From IMG/VR virus record IMGVR_UViG_3300032293_002217, positions 1-42,030 of that record: a DNA stretch of 42,030 bases. One strand, 5' to 3'. The position numbers and the translations under genes are program-made. This document shows, in pieces, positions 15,933 to 22,796 of the stretch. The notes under the pieces were generated by a model, which saw only the letters and a list, made by a program, of their open reading frames with translations, was not told where the DNA came from and searched no databases. Origin of the DNA: a virus. Position 1 is the first letter of the stretch. Each line of letters starts with the position of its first letter.

Positions 15933-17971
15933 TATTTTAAGTTTTCCACGATGAGTCTAACCTCGCATGCATCTGTGGTGCAATACGCGTCTCCTATTGC
16001 GTCCGAAGCCATACCTGCATAAACACCTGTGAAGTCGATAGGGAACAACTTCATTGTTGCATCCTCGTACTCCTGTGCGGTGATCTGTGTGTATGGCATC
16101 TGAGGATACGTGAAGTTACCCATCGGCAAGAATGAAACTGTCTTTAACTGACCGTCATACATGTGAAGTACAGTTCCAACGTGCTGCGCTTCGTTTTCAG
16201 GATCAAACGATACGGTTACCGATACAGAATTATCTGACCAGTAACGTTGCGCGGTTGCGGCGATAGCTGTCTTTTCAAAGATTGATACTTCACGCTCTGC
16301 GCGCTTAGCTTTTGACTTAATAGGGAAGAACACAACGCTTGTAGAGTCTGGCGACTCTGACGCAGGCTCAACTCTATAGTTTGCCATCTTGAATAAAGGC
16401 AACATTGGATCCTCGTTAGAGAAACGAATTGCGCGGTTAAAGTACTCTCCGCCTGGTGTCCAGTGAACTCCTGGTGACTCGCCAGCTAAGATAGAAACTG
16501 TACCTGAAGGCTTAACGGTTGTCATCTTGATTGACTCGCGAATACCAAGCCACTCTGAATATGTGTTGTCGTATGCCTTGACAGTCTTGTAACCTTCGTC
16601 CATCCACTCGCGAAGAGTTGGAAGGCCAACGTTATCTGCAAAGTTTGCAACGCCTGACATCGAGGTTCCGATGCGGCGATTGCGTTGCATAATCGCGTTT
16701 GTTTCCTCCCAGTGTGTAGGCAGGAGGGTAACGGTCTTAGCGTATAGGTAAGCGAACTTCAACGTGCGCTTATAATCTTCTAGCGAATCGTGACGTCCTA
16801 AATATGTTTCAACAAGTGTGCAGCACTCGTATGATTCTAGTGACTGCTCTGCGCAAGGGTTATATCCCACAACGCGGTGATCTTTATTATTTGCTGGATC
16901 TGCTAGACGACCATACTTACGTGATACGTCCATCCAGACTACGCCAGGCTCGCCGTTACGGGCAATGCCTTCAACGATCTTGTCTAGATCTTGTCCTACG
17001 GTTGTTTCAATAGAGTTGTTTGACATCCAACCCCAGCCAGGCGCTGCTGGATCATAAGAGTTACGCTCAGGGAAACGCTCAGCGTTCTTTAGATTTAGAA
17101 ATTCGTCGTCGTCAAGGCGACCGATTAAGAGTTCAGCAGAGCGACGAACGTTGCCACTAACGACGCATACACCGATAAGATTACCGATATCAGCAATATC
17201 CACGCGAGTAACTTTTTCACCTTTACGTCCTTTGAATATGTTGCGAATGTAGTTGTGTAAACGTTCTAGCGGCTCATGCCCTGCGGCTGTGCCACCAAAT
17301 GTCTTAATTGGAACTCCCGCAGGTCGTACCTGTGAGTAATCAAACACCGGATTCTTTTGATCTGGCTTTAGGTACGCATTAAGAATGATTGAGAGTGATT
17401 CAACCCAGCCTTCTCGAGTGTCTGGGACTACGAATGTTTCATCGCCTTGCGGTGAATAAATTGTAAAATCCTTGTCTGCACCTTTATCGTCAAAGCCTAC
17501 ACCGACGCCAAGCATTGACGCCTCCATAAGAAACGCAAAAGGCTTAGCTGGATTTTGCTTTGTCATTTCAAGCGTTGAAACAAATGCGCAGTTTTGAAGC
17601 GCGGCAGAGTTCTTTTGTACGTTAACAAGGGGAGTACCCATAACCCATAGACCACGACCAGGCGGCGTCCACTTTAGGTTAAACAGTCTATCAAACCCGT
17701 CCTTTGCAGAGGCTTGTGCTTTTGCGTCGTTCCAAGGTAAGCGCTGACTCTTGCAGTGATCCTTTTGAATGGAGTACATGCCGTTGATGACACGCTCGCA
17801 GACCTCGGCCCAGTTTTCTTTTGTCCCGTCTTCTTTTAAGCGAGAGTACGTACGAAGAAAAGTAATTTCTCCTACAGAGTTTCCAGCTGCATCTGTATAA
17901 CCAAACGGAGCTTTCTTTTCTTTGTACCCTTGTACAAAATCATCGCTTAGTCGAAAAGAGAAAAAAGTCAC
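15932..17971 (-). CDS. nrdJ: Adenosylcobalamin-dependent ribonucleoside-triphosphate reductase (class II)
   Basis: It reduces NTPs to dNTPs for phage DNA synthesis using coenzyme B12. Visible landmarks are NCAFVS with an N-terminal active-site Cys (about residue 128), the pair of Cys blocks PCAEQ and ECCTLVE, TVKPSGTVS, and a C-terminal redox pair CTTDAC spaced as in the monomeric Lactobacillus-type enzyme. Length (about 680) fits that class. I start at one of two adjacent GTG codons (17971 or 17974) behind GGGGG; the longer frame begins with TTG at 18019, which lies at the probable transcription start. The thioredoxin two genes upstream is the natural reductant. Three copies of the GCGGTGA heptamer lie inside the gene in differing frames. 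Confidence 0.93.
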   Translation of the reverse strand: MTFFSFRLSDDFVQGYKEKKAPFGYTDAAGNSVGEITFLRTYSRLKEDGTKENWAEVCERVINGMYSIQKDHCKSQRLPWNDAKAQASAKDGFDRLFNLKWTPPGRGLWVMGTPLVNVQKNSAALQNCAFVSTLEMTKQNPAKPFAFLMEASMLGVGVGFDDKGADKDFTIYSPQGDETFVVPDTREGWVESLSIILNAYLKPDQKNPVFDYSQVRPAGVPIKTFGGTAAGHEPLERLHNYIRNIFKGRKGEKVTRVDIADIGNLIGVCVVSGNVRRSAELLIGRLDDDEFLNLKNAERFPERNSYDPAAPGWGWMSNNSIETTVGQDLDKIVEGIARNGEPGVVWMDVSRKYGRLADPANNKDHRVVGYNPCAEQSLESYECCTLVETYLGRHDSLEDYKRTLKFAYLYAKTVTLLPTHWEETNAIMQRNRRIGTSMSGVANFADNVGLPTLREWMDEGYKTVKAYDNTYSEWLGIRESIKMTTVKPSGTVSILAGESPGVHWTPGGEYFNRAIRFSNEDPMLPLFKMANYRVEPASESPDSTSVVFFPIKSKAKRAEREVSIFEKTAIAATAQRYWSDNSVSVTVSFDPENEAQHVGTVLHMYDGQLKTVSFLPMGNFTYPQMPYTQITAQEYEDATMKLFPIDFTGVYAGMASDAIGDAYCTTDACEVRLIVENLK

Positions 17972-18019
17972 CACAACCCCCAGAATATGTTTAATTTTTA
18001 ACGTAAAATTAGATGACAA

Positions 18020-18050
18020 ATTATACTGTCTTTTAACTAAAGCGTGTTAA
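18020..18050 (-). promoter_or_regulatory. Promoter of the RNR-sugar operon
   Basis: On the minus strand TTAACA (18045-18050) is followed after 19 nt by a consensus TATAAT (18020-18025). The predicted start of transcription lies about 40 nt before the GTG start codon. The ten bases TTAACACGCT match the region before the FkbM gene at 2529. Confidence 0.55.
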
Positions 18051-18274
18051 TTTCCTAGTGTTTCAATTATTTCTTTACATACCTTGCAGACAGGGAATTT
18101 CTTTCCATCCCTCGTTGGTACCCATATTTTCCCACATAATGCGACACAGGGTTTGCCTTCTACGAAGGCTTCCATCATCTCGTCGCGGTGAACATAATGC
18201 GAAAACTTGTCGTGATCTCCGTCACTCGTCCGAACATCTGCTTCAGTATCGACTTCTATTATTACGTCGCTCAT
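18047..18274 (-). CDS. DUF3039-family protein
   Basis: A 75-residue protein matching the actinobacterial DUF3039 pattern: a HYV-H-R segment, then VALCGKIW, PTRDGKKFPVC and KVCKEI. The Cys residues (one in LCG, two in VCKVC) look like a zinc site. I start at ATG 18274 rather than the upstream frame because TATAAT (18282-18287) ends 7 nt before it. It sits between thioredoxin and the RNR. The function of the family is unknown. Confidence 0.85.
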   Translation of the reverse strand: MSDVIIEVDTEADVRTSDGDHDKFSHYVHRDEMMEAFVEGKPCVALCGKIWVPTRDGKKFPVCKVCKEIIETLGN

Positions 18275-18282
18275 GTGTATAA

Positions 18283-18606
18283 TTATACTATATCTACGTG
18301 CTCGCTTAGCCACGCAACGATAGCAGGCTTAGGCTTAGCACCTGTCATCCTTGCTACCTCAATTCCACCCTTGAAAAGTATCATCGTCGGTATCGATCTA
18401 ACCCCATGCTTAAATGCAATGTCAGGATTCTCGTCGCTATTCAACTTTGCGGTGATAAAAACAGACTCGTACTCTAAGCTGATTTCTTCTAGTATAGGTG
18501 CAATCATCCGACACGGCCCACACCACTGCGCCCAGAAGTCTACAAGCACAGGTAGCTCATTGTCTAGCACTATCCCATCAAAGTTTGCAGTTGTTACTTC
18601 TATCAT
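18283..18606 (-). CDS. trxA: Thioredoxin
   Basis: A 107-residue thioredoxin with the active site WCGPC at 28-32, the DFWAQ strand before it, and the cis-proline motif SIPT in the C-terminal half. It would reduce the C-terminal cysteine pair of the class II RNR encoded downstream. The start overlaps the stop of a 45-residue gene as ATGA, and the DUF3039 gene starts 8 nt after its stop, so the three form one unit. Confidence 0.95.
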   Translation of the reverse strand: MIEVTTANFDGIVLDNELPVLVDFWAQWCGPCRMIAPILEEISLEYESVFITAKLNSDENPDIAFKHGVRSIPTMILFKGGIEVARMTGAKPKPAIVAWLSEHVDIV

Positions 18607-18740
18607 TTCTTATTTTTTCCTCTAATTATTTCTAACGCCATCGTTAGCGTGCCAAGGGCATTCATATACCCAGGCTTCTCAATTAAAGGTCTTAAGGCAT
18701 CTTCTACCTCTTTAGCGATATCTTCCCTTGATGATTCCAT
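18603..18740 (-). CDS. Small helical protein, 45 residues
   Basis: The frame MESSREDIAKEV... ends with KNKK and its TGA overlaps the thioredoxin ATG (ATGA). The minus-strand TAGAAT lies 5 nt before its ATG, and a shared element CTATCACCGCAGG sits in the -35 region, so this gene begins the thioredoxin operon as a probable leaderless message. The sequence predicts two amphipathic helices. No family is recognised. Confidence 0.6.
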   Translation of the reverse strand: MESSREDIAKEVEDALRPLIEKPGYMNALGTLTMALEIIRGKNKK

Positions 18741-18745
18741 GCTTA

Positions 18746-18774
18746 ATTCTATTAGGTTTAGCCTGCGGTGATAG
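18746..18774 (-). promoter_or_regulatory. Promoter of the thioredoxin operon
   Basis: Minus strand: CTATCACCGCAGG, then TAGAAT 13 nt after the TCACCGC core. The same block and the same 13-nt spacing occur before the gene at 22283 (22290-22318). Confidence 0.5.
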
Positions 18775-18817
18775 TTTTACTGCGCTCCCGCTATAGATCA
18801 ACGCCAACTTCTACCTT

Positions 18818-18829
18818 TATGATACAGTA
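18818..18829 (+). promoter_or_regulatory. -10 box of the glycosyltransferase operon
   Basis: TTTATGATACAGT is followed by the ATG with 11 nt between TATGAT and the start codon. The identical 13 bases with the identical 11-nt spacing precede the cupin gene on the minus strand (21744). Confidence 0.5.
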
Positions 18830-18834
18830 GACCC

Positions 18835-19518
18835 ATGAACAAATCCGTTATTCTCCTGCCTTCAAGAGGCAGATCCCACCGTATCGACGAGTGTCTTGAG
18901 TCACTTCTAGAAAACACCGTTGCGTCGGATATCATCGTTTGTCTTGATGAGGACGATGCTAATTCTTATAATCGCGTTGACGGTGTCGAGTATCACGTCG
19001 GACCTAAACCAACGCGCATCGGTTTGAATGAAAAGCTCAATAGAATGTTGCCTTTGATCGTAGATAAGTACGATTACATTATGTGGGCTGCAGACGATAC
19101 GGTTGCAAAGACCCATGGTTGGGACGCGCGTCTTGTCGCAGCAATCCAAAACATTCCGCTTGGTATCTCATACCCGAATGACTTATTGCAAGGCAAAAAT
19201 CTTCCAAGTAACGGTACATGCTTTGACAGTAGGATTCCAAGGGCACTAGGTTACCTAGCTCCACCAACGCTCTTTCATCTTTACATGGATAACTTCTGGA
19301 GGCTGTTAGGAACAGAGCTAGGTACCCTAGTGTACTGTGAAGACATTATCCTTGAGCACAATCACTTTGTAAATAAGAAAGCTCCGTTAGATACTACGTA
19401 TAAAACGATCAACAGTCAACAGATGTATTCACTAGACTCGTCTGCGTTTAACGATTACAGAGACAACACCCTTGCGCGAGATCTTGCTCGTCTTCGCGCG
19501 TCGCTGGAAACAGAGTGA
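18835..19518 (+). CDS. GT-A fold glycosyltransferase
   Basis: A 227-residue protein with the GT2-like start LLPSRGRSHRIDECL, an acidic CLDEDD after strand two, and an ADD motif at 86-88 that would bind the metal and nucleotide-sugar. Later CEDIILEHNH resembles the acceptor-side acidic motif. It starts a three-gene unit with a nucleotidyltransferase (GTG overlap) and an FkbM methyltransferase, so donor synthesis, transfer and methylation are encoded together. Donor and acceptor are unknown. Confidence 0.8.
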   Translation: MNKSVILLPSRGRSHRIDECLESLLENTVASDIIVCLDEDDANSYNRVDGVEYHVGPKPTRIGLNEKLNRMLPLIVDKYDYIMWAADDTVAKTHGWDARLVAAIQNIPLGISYPNDLLQGKNLPSNGTCFDSRIPRALGYLAPPTLFHLYMDNFWRLLGTELGTLVYCEDIILEHNHFVNKKAPLDTTYKTINSQQMYSLDSSAFNDYRDNTLARDLARLRASLETE

Positions 19519-20192
19519 CGCTAGGCTTACTTCCAGCTTCTGGAAGTGCATCACGTGTCAGCGGAATCCCTAAGTTTATTCTTCCTATTGAAGAAGGCTT
19601 CTCTCTTCTACAGTGGCACGTCGAGTTAATGAACCAGGCATGTGACTCTATACGTATTGCAACTCGTGAATGCTGGATGCCTCTCGTGTCGCCTCTCAAT
19701 CTTGGCGCAGATATATTCATGAAGGAACCGTCAACTATGTCCGATGCGGTCCTAGAGATGTCTCGTGACCGTAACGACGCGGTGATCATAGGAATGCCCG
19801 ATATTTACATTCACAACTCTGAAAACAACTTTTATAAGGACATGCTTGAATCAGATGGCGACATCGTTCTTGCAACATGGGATTACAAGTATAAGACAAT
19901 GAAAGGCAAGGTTGGCCAGGTTCTTGTTGATCGGTTCTCTAATGTCCTTGAGGTACTTGATAAGGATCCATCCTGCGAGTACGACCAGATGTGGGGAGCT
20001 ATTCTTTTTCGCAACGGGCTAGACAGAATTGATCCAAACGGCGGAAGTGTTCTTAAGGATCTTAATAAGTGGATTAAGGACGGAGTATCTGTCAAGGCTG
20101 TCGCGATGACAGGCGAGTACATTGACTCCGGAACGTTTGATGGCTTAACGTATCTCTATTCTAAGATCCGGGAGAAAAATGAATCTGCGTGA
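19515..20192 (+). CDS. Sugar-phosphate nucleotidyltransferase
   Basis: The protein of 225 residues begins with GTG overlapping the previous stop (GTGA). LLPASGSASR near residue 5 and PKF near 19 form a variant of the pyrophosphorylase signature, and GMPDIYI near 93 gives the metal-binding Asp. Later GEYIDSGTFDG is typical of RfbA/GlmU-type enzymes. It would make an NDP-sugar for the adjacent glycosyltransferase. It is not a close copy of the enzyme at 12343. Confidence 0.8.
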   Translation: MTLGLLPASGSASRVSGIPKFILPIEEGFSLLQWHVELMNQACDSIRIATRECWMPLVSPLNLGADIFMKEPSTMSDAVLEMSRDRNDAVIIGMPDIYIHNSENNFYKDMLESDGDIVLATWDYKYKTMKGKVGQVLVDRFSNVLEVLDKDPSCEYDQMWGAILFRNGLDRIDPNGGSVLKDLNKWIKDGVSVKAVAMTGEYIDSGTFDGLTYLYSKIREKNESA

Positions 20193-20859
20193 GTTTGTAA
20201 ATAAAGACCAGACGACATACTCACAGATCAAGCAAGATCTATTTGTTCTTTATTACTATCAAGATACTCCTGGATACTTCGTTGAGTTTGGCGCTCTTGA
20301 CGGAGTGGACACAAGCAACACATATCTGCTTGAGAAAGAGCACGGATGGAAAGGTATCCTAGCCGAGCCACTTCCACGCTTTAAGGAAGCTCTTGAAACT
20401 AATCGCACCGCGTCTCTTGACTTTCGTTGTGTCAGCTCCCTCTCCGGTGAAACTATTCAATTCGGTGAGGTCGAGGACTTCCCAGCATTATCAACTGCGG
20501 TGAAGCTTAAGGACCAGGATAGCGTCTGGAAGCAGCGTCGTCAAAATCCTAAGGTTCACGATGTCACGACTGTTACCCTTGACGATTTATTAGACGAGCA
20601 CAATGCGCCCGAGCAAATTGACTACCTATCAATTGATACGGAGGGCGCGGAGTACGAGATCCTTTCTCACTACTCCTTTAAGCGCAACTTCAACCTTATG
20701 ACCGTCGAGCACACAAACGCTGTCGAGGAGGAGAAGCTTAAGAAACTCCTGTTCGCGATGAACTACATGATCGTTCACAAGGACGTATCTACGTGGGAAA
20801 ACTGGTACGCGTATCGTCCTTGGTACGAAGCGTTGCCTAAAACAAACTCCTCTTATTAA
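20179..20859 (+). CDS. FkbM-family methyltransferase
   Basis: A complete 226-residue FkbM enzyme with VEFGALDG (35-42), AEP near 63, and IDTEGAE in the C-terminal half. It is homologous over its length to the AT-rich gene at 2585, but its codons match the core phage genes. The start follows GGGAG and overlaps the nucleotidyltransferase by 14 nt. It ends the glycan operon and presumably methylates the sugar added by the upstream glycosyltransferase. Confidence 0.83.
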   Translation: MNLREFVNKDQTTYSQIKQDLFVLYYYQDTPGYFVEFGALDGVDTSNTYLLEKEHGWKGILAEPLPRFKEALETNRTASLDFRCVSSLSGETIQFGEVEDFPALSTAVKLKDQDSVWKQRRQNPKVHDVTTVTLDDLLDEHNAPEQIDYLSIDTEGAEYEILSHYSFKRNFNLMTVEHTNAVEEEKLKKLLFAMNYMIVHKDVSTWENWYAYRPWYEALPKTNSSY

Positions 20860-20887
20860 CCTTTTCTAAATGCGTTAGAATCATCGC

Positions 20888-21133
20888 ATGAAGAAGCTTC
20901 TCCCACTTCTTGCGGTGACAGTTTTAGCCTTAACGCTTACTGGCTGCGGCAAGTACACCTTTGAGGACGTATACCGCTATCCTTGTCAGGATCCTGCAAA
21001 CTGGGAATCCCCTGACTGTCAACCACCTAACTGCGAAGCCTTTGGCATTTGCACTAAGGACGTTATGAAGGGAACACCTTTGTATGATGAAGAAGATGAA
21101 TATTACGGAGAGGCTATTACCCCAAATGAATAG
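20888..21133 (+). CDS. Putative lipoprotein
   Basis: An 81-residue protein with a lipoprotein signal: MKK, a Leu/Ala core and the lipobox LTGC with Cys20 as the lipidated residue. The mature part is short, acidic and rich in Cys, Pro and Asn (PCQDP, CQPPNCEAFGIC), likely disulfide-bonded. TAGAAT lies 6 nt before the ATG. The stop overlaps a membrane-protein start by 8 nt. Phage lipoproteins of this size often block superinfection, which is a possibility here. Confidence 0.75.
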   Translation: MKKLLPLLAVTVLALTLTGCGKYTFEDVYRYPCQDPANWESPDCQPPNCEAFGICTKDVMKGTPLYDEEDEYYGEAITPNE

Positions 21134-21395
21134 AAAGCGCTACACAACCGACGAGCTAAACGCGCGCCTACGTTTTTACGTTGGCATCATGCTTGCGCTT
21201 ACGGTCTTTGGCTCAACCATGGCAATCATCTACGCGGTGACGTTTGTAACCCAGCCTTTAGGTGAGGTGCAGTCAGAAAACGATAAGGCGTTCTTTACTC
21301 TGCTATCTACGACCGTATCATTTTTAGTTGGAGTCATCTCCGGCTTTATGCTGAACGGCACGTCAGCCGCTGGTAAGACAGAAGAAGAAGAATAG
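21126..21395 (+). CDS. Membrane protein with two helices
   Basis: An 89-residue protein starting MNRKRYTTDEL at ATG 21126, inside the end of the lipoprotein gene. Two hydrophobic helices (about 16-40 and 58-77) flank a short polar loop, and the tail is acidic (TEEEE). Overlap with the lipoprotein suggests that both work at the membrane. A holin-like function is possible but unproven. Confidence 0.68.
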   Translation: MNRKRYTTDELNARLRFYVGIMLALTVFGSTMAIIYAVTFVTQPLGEVQSENDKAFFTLLSTTVSFLVGVISGFMLNGTSAAGKTEEEE

Positions 21396-21396
21396 A

Positions 21397-21744
21397 CTAG
21401 ATTCGACCGAAGTCATCTTCGTATCGAATAATGTCATCTTCTCCAAGATAGTCACCTGTCTGAATCTCGATAAAGACTAGGTCCATATCGCCTTCAGCTC
21501 TTACGCGGTGAACTTCTCCAACTCCGATTGACACGTAGTCTCCTGGGCCAAGATGAAGTATCTGATCAAATAACTCTACCTCTGCGTAACCTTGTGTAAT
21601 GTACCAATGCTCCGCGCGGTGTTTGTGCGATTGTTTGCTGAGACGGCTTCCCGCCTCAACATGTATTCGCTTAACCTGCACCTTTTGCTCTGTGTGCAAA
21701 ATTACGTAGAAGCCCCAAGGGCGAACAAAGATCTCTGGTGTCAT
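21397..21744 (-). CDS. Stand-alone phosphomannose isomerase type II cupin
   Basis: A 115-residue single cupin equal to the C-terminal isomerase domain of ManC/AlgA enzymes: RPWGFY (8-13), VKRIHV, the metal-binding set H40, H42, E45/H46 within QSHKHRAEHW, H79, and the closing QTGDYLGEDDI motif. In the full enzymes this domain interconverts fructose-6-phosphate and mannose-6-phosphate, the entry to GDP-mannose and GDP-fucose. It thus links to the fucose genes at the left end. TATGAT lies 11 nt before the ATG. All metal ligands seem intact. Confidence 0.85.
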   Translation of the reverse strand: MTPEIFVRPWGFYVILHTEQKVQVKRIHVEAGSRLSKQSHKHRAEHWYITQGYAEVELFDQILHLGPGDYVSIGVGEVHRVRAEGDMDLVFIEIQTGDYLGEDDIIRYEDDFGRI

Positions 21745-21764
21745 GAATGAACTGTATCATAAAA

Positions 21765-21995
21765 ATAAAAAAGAATCGAGTCTAGCACTGGCAGCGCTTT
21801 GTATACTACCCTAAAGGTAGCCCGCTAATCGACTATCCACTCAATGTCTACCCAGCCAGTGCTAGACACTCAACTCTGAAGTTGGAGTGGATGACAGTTG
21901 TACGTCTTGTCCAGGACGATTCACAATGGCGGGCGTGGCTAGACTTCGCTTTCGTCGTGACAAGCTACTGGTAGCGGCACCAGGCCAGAGGTGAT
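21765..21995 (-). ncRNA. Candidate structured small RNA
   Basis: The gap between two leftward genes holds no coding frame but has dense base pairing. On the minus strand a consensus TATAAT (22002-22007) precedes the region. GTCTAGCACTGGC and its perfect 13-base complement (21780-21792 with 21855-21867) close a domain that contains CTACC/GGTAG (21806-21820). A second hairpin, CACTC-AACT with AGTT-GAGTG, spans 21867-21889. ATCCACTC (21835-21842) can also pair with GAGTGGAT (21885-21892), giving a pseudoknot or a switch. The 3' end after the long helix is U-rich (TTCTTTTTTATTTTT), as at intrinsic terminators. It matches no RNA family I know; it is not tRNA, tmRNA or RNase P by their signature sequences. 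Confidence 0.6.
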
Positions 21996-22016
21996 AGTTA
22001 AATTATAACAGGAAGG

Positions 22017-22283
22017 CTAGGCGTCTTTTAACGTATCTACCCAGCCGATAATGTCCTGAACAGATAGGTCCATAAGGGCGTCTTCACCTAGAAGCTCCTC
22101 CATACGAATCATTATGTCGTTGAGCTCGTCACGGTCTATGCTGCAGACCTGCACAATGTGAGCCTCCATTAAAAGCATCAGTTCACGCATGAATTCAATA
22201 GGAACTAGCGCAAGACCCTCTTCTTCGAGGTACTGCATAAGTACGTCGTCATCTTTACTAAAGTCTGGGTCAGGATAATCCAT
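22017..22283 (-). CDS. Hypothetical acidic protein
   Basis: An 88-residue, strongly acidic, Leu/Met-rich helical protein beginning MDYPDPDFSKDDD. There is no Cys pattern or membrane segment. TACTAT lies 6 nt before the ATG and the shared CTATCACCGCAGG element lies in its -35 region, so it is probably regulated like the thioredoxin operon. Its composition would suit a protein-protein inhibitor or DNA mimic, but that is a guess. Confidence 0.65.
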   Translation of the reverse strand: MDYPDPDFSKDDDVLMQYLEEEGLALVPIEFMRELMLLMEAHIVQVCSIDRDELNDIMIRMEELLGEDALMDLSVQDIIGWVDTLKDA

Positions 22284-22289
22284 TGTCTA

Positions 22290-22318
22290 ATAGTATCTCA
22301 AATAACCTGCGGTGATAG
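22290..22318 (-). promoter_or_regulatory. Promoter sharing a -35-region block with the thioredoxin operon
   Basis: Minus strand: CTATCACCGCAGG then TACTAT 13 nt after TCACCGC, with ATG 6 nt further. This repeats the arrangement at 18746-18774. Confidence 0.5.
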
Positions 22319-22349
22319 CTTTTGGGTAGTTGAATCTTAAATTATTTTA

Positions 22350-22390
22350 CTTCTTGTCAGGCCACCAAGAAGTCCTACTAAGAAGTAGCT
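22350..22390 (+). repeat. Hairpins in the leader of the tail operon
   Basis: CTTCTTG (22350-22356) pairs with CAAGAAG (22366-22372) around a 9-nt loop, followed by CTAC/GTAG (about 22375-22387). They lie 50-90 nt before the tail gene start. No U-tract follows, so these look like a leader structure rather than a terminator. Confidence 0.35.
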
Positions 22391-22436
22391 AGAACGTGAT
22401 AGATTAAGGCATAACTAGTTTTGAGGTAGGGGTAAT

Positions 22437-22796
22437 ATGTCTGCAGGAGTCCACCACATCAAGGTTGAAAAAGGCGCTACCTTTTCCCGTACCTTCACAT
22501 GGAAGATTGATTCTAACCTTGTCAACCTGACAGGCTACACCGCACGTATGAAGGTCCGCGACGTAAGTCGTCGTGCGCCTGGCAGCAACGAGATAGTTTC
22601 CTTAACCTCGGCAGCGGGAGGAGGGATCACCCTAGGAGGGGCAGCTGGTACAGTTGTTATCACGCTATCTGCTACAGCTACAGGAAGAACTGCGGCTGGC
22701 AAGTACACCTATGACCTAGAGCTTGAGTCAAGCTCAGGCGAAGTAACACGTCTTCTTAAAGGATCATTCACCGTCTATGACGAGGTTACATATTGA
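22437..22796 (+). CDS. Baseplate or tail-fibre accessory protein (BppU-like)
   Basis: A 119-residue beta-rich protein beginning [18 protein letters not shown], with the pattern [22 protein letters not shown] typical of small Ig-like domains at the N-terminus of phage baseplate upper proteins. GAGGTAGGGG precedes the ATG. Its stop overlaps the TTG start of the collagen-like fibre gene, so the two products are made together. Virion location is inferred. Confidence 0.65.
   Translation: MSAGVHHIKVEKGATFSRTFTWKIDSNLVNLTGYTARMKVRDVSRRAPGSNEIVSLTSAAGGGITLGGAAGTVVITLSATATGRTAAGKYTYDLELESSSGEVTRLLKGSFTVYDEVTY

Noticed and set aside
21765-21995. tRNA or tmRNA in the structured gap
   Set aside because: No T-loop GTTCRANYC-type sequence, acceptor CCA arm or tag frame was seen on either strand.
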